NCBI GenBank assembly: GCA_017958705.1
Contig: JAGDCE010000363.1
Location: 1-6,181 of the forward strand
DNA length: 6,181 nt
Reading direction: 5' to 3'
DNA from: Clostridia bacterium
GTDB lineage: Bacteria; Bacillota; Clostridia; Oscillospirales; CAG-272
Shown here: piece by piece, positions 5,819 through 6,181 of the stretch
How positions within the stretch are numbered: position 1 is the first letter of the stretch
Layout: each line of letters begins with the position of its first letter
Made by a program: the position numbers and the translations under genes
The notes under the pieces: generated by a model
What the model was told of the DNA's origin: nothing
Databases searched by the model: none
Seen by the model: the letters and a program-made list of their open reading frames with translations, nothing else

Positions 5819-6181
5819 TTATTCGGTGAAAAGCGGGGTGGAATAGTATCTGTCGCCGCTGTCGGGCAGAAGCGCTACGATCGTTTTCCCTTTGTTTTCG
5901 GGGCGTTTTGCGAGCTGTACTGCAGCGAAAAGCGCCGCGCCGGACGAAATGCCGACCGAAATGCCTTCTTTCTTCGCCAACAGCTTGGACAAGGCGAAAG
6001 CGTCCTCGTTCGCTACCGGCAGGATTTCATCGTAAACCTTGGTGTTGAGCACGTCGGGAACGAATCCCGCTCCGATGCCCTGTATCTTATGCGGGCCGGC
6101 TTTGCCTTCTGAGAGCACCGGCGATGTCGCGGGCTCTACCGCGACAATCTTCACTTCCGGCTTCTGCTCTTTCAGATATTC
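5819..6181 (-). CDS. cysK: Cysteine synthase (O-acetylserine sulfhydrylase), C-terminal part; N-terminus beyond right edge
   Basis: The 120 visible residues are the C-terminal third of this PLP enzyme, which makes cysteine from O-acetylserine and sulfide in the cytoplasm. The block VEPATSPVLSEGKAGPHKI, then QGIGAGFVPDVLN, is diagnostic for CysK. GISSGAALFAAVQLAKRPEN follows. LPDSGDRYYSTPLF, near the end, carries the Ser that contacts the PLP pyridine nitrogen in the family. The C-terminus is intact and close to the terminator. An in-frame GTG at 6154 encodes an internal Val, not a start, because homologous sequence (EYLKEQKPEVK) continues to the window edge. CysM or cystathionine beta-synthase-like enzymes are less likely given the GPHKIQGIGAGF block. 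Confidence 0.95.
   Translation of the reverse strand, partial: EYLKEQKPEVKIVAVEPATSPVLSEGKAGPHKIQGIGAGFVPDVLNTKVYDEILPVANEDAFALSKLLAKKEGISVGISSGAALFAAVQLAKRPENKGKTIVALLPDSGDRYYSTPLFTE

Overview
The window looks like a chromosomal segment of an uncultured Bacillota (class Clostridia, gut-type). The evidence is the clostridial style of the proteins, moderately GC-rich coding sequence, AT-rich intergenic gaps, and three near-perfect sigma-A promoters (TTGACA, 17 bp, TATAAT-like). I see no tRNA, rRNA, CRISPR array or insertion sequence. No gene-free stretch exceeds about 120 bp.

Left part (1-2208, minus strand): the start of an F1Fo ATP synthase operon in the order a (atpB), c (atpE), b (atpF), then a gene running off the left edge. 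Three of the genes are joined by ATGA stop/start overlaps or short gaps. Where a free delta subunit is expected, the fourth gene instead encodes a short leader, then only the C-terminal, b-binding domain of delta, then what reads as the N-terminus of the alpha subunit. I interpret this as a delta-CTD/alpha fusion lacking the delta N-terminal domain. The c subunit carries a signal-peptide-like N-terminal extension. The a subunit has an extra N-terminal hydrophobic segment and atypical residues around the ion half-channels. The operon has its own strong promoter, overlapped by an 8-bp inverted repeat.

Middle (2250-3602, minus): a MATE-family efflux transporter, co-oriented with and upstream of the ATP synthase operon, with no convincing terminator between them. 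Its perfect consensus promoter is back to back with that of the rightward operon. The two -35 hexamers form an inverted repeat in a 116-bp intergenic region.

Right (3719-5771, plus): a two-gene operon, one base apart. It encodes a cytoplasmic esterase of the esterase D / tributyrin esterase type with a complete Ser-Asp-His triad, then a 428-residue (alpha/alpha)6 glycosidase resembling GH63 / mannosylglycerate-hydrolase-like enzymes. Neither has a signal peptide, so they probably act together on an imported, acyl-decorated glycoside (inference). A strong bidirectional terminator follows and separates this operon from the convergent C-terminal part of a cysteine synthase (cysK), which enters from the right edge.
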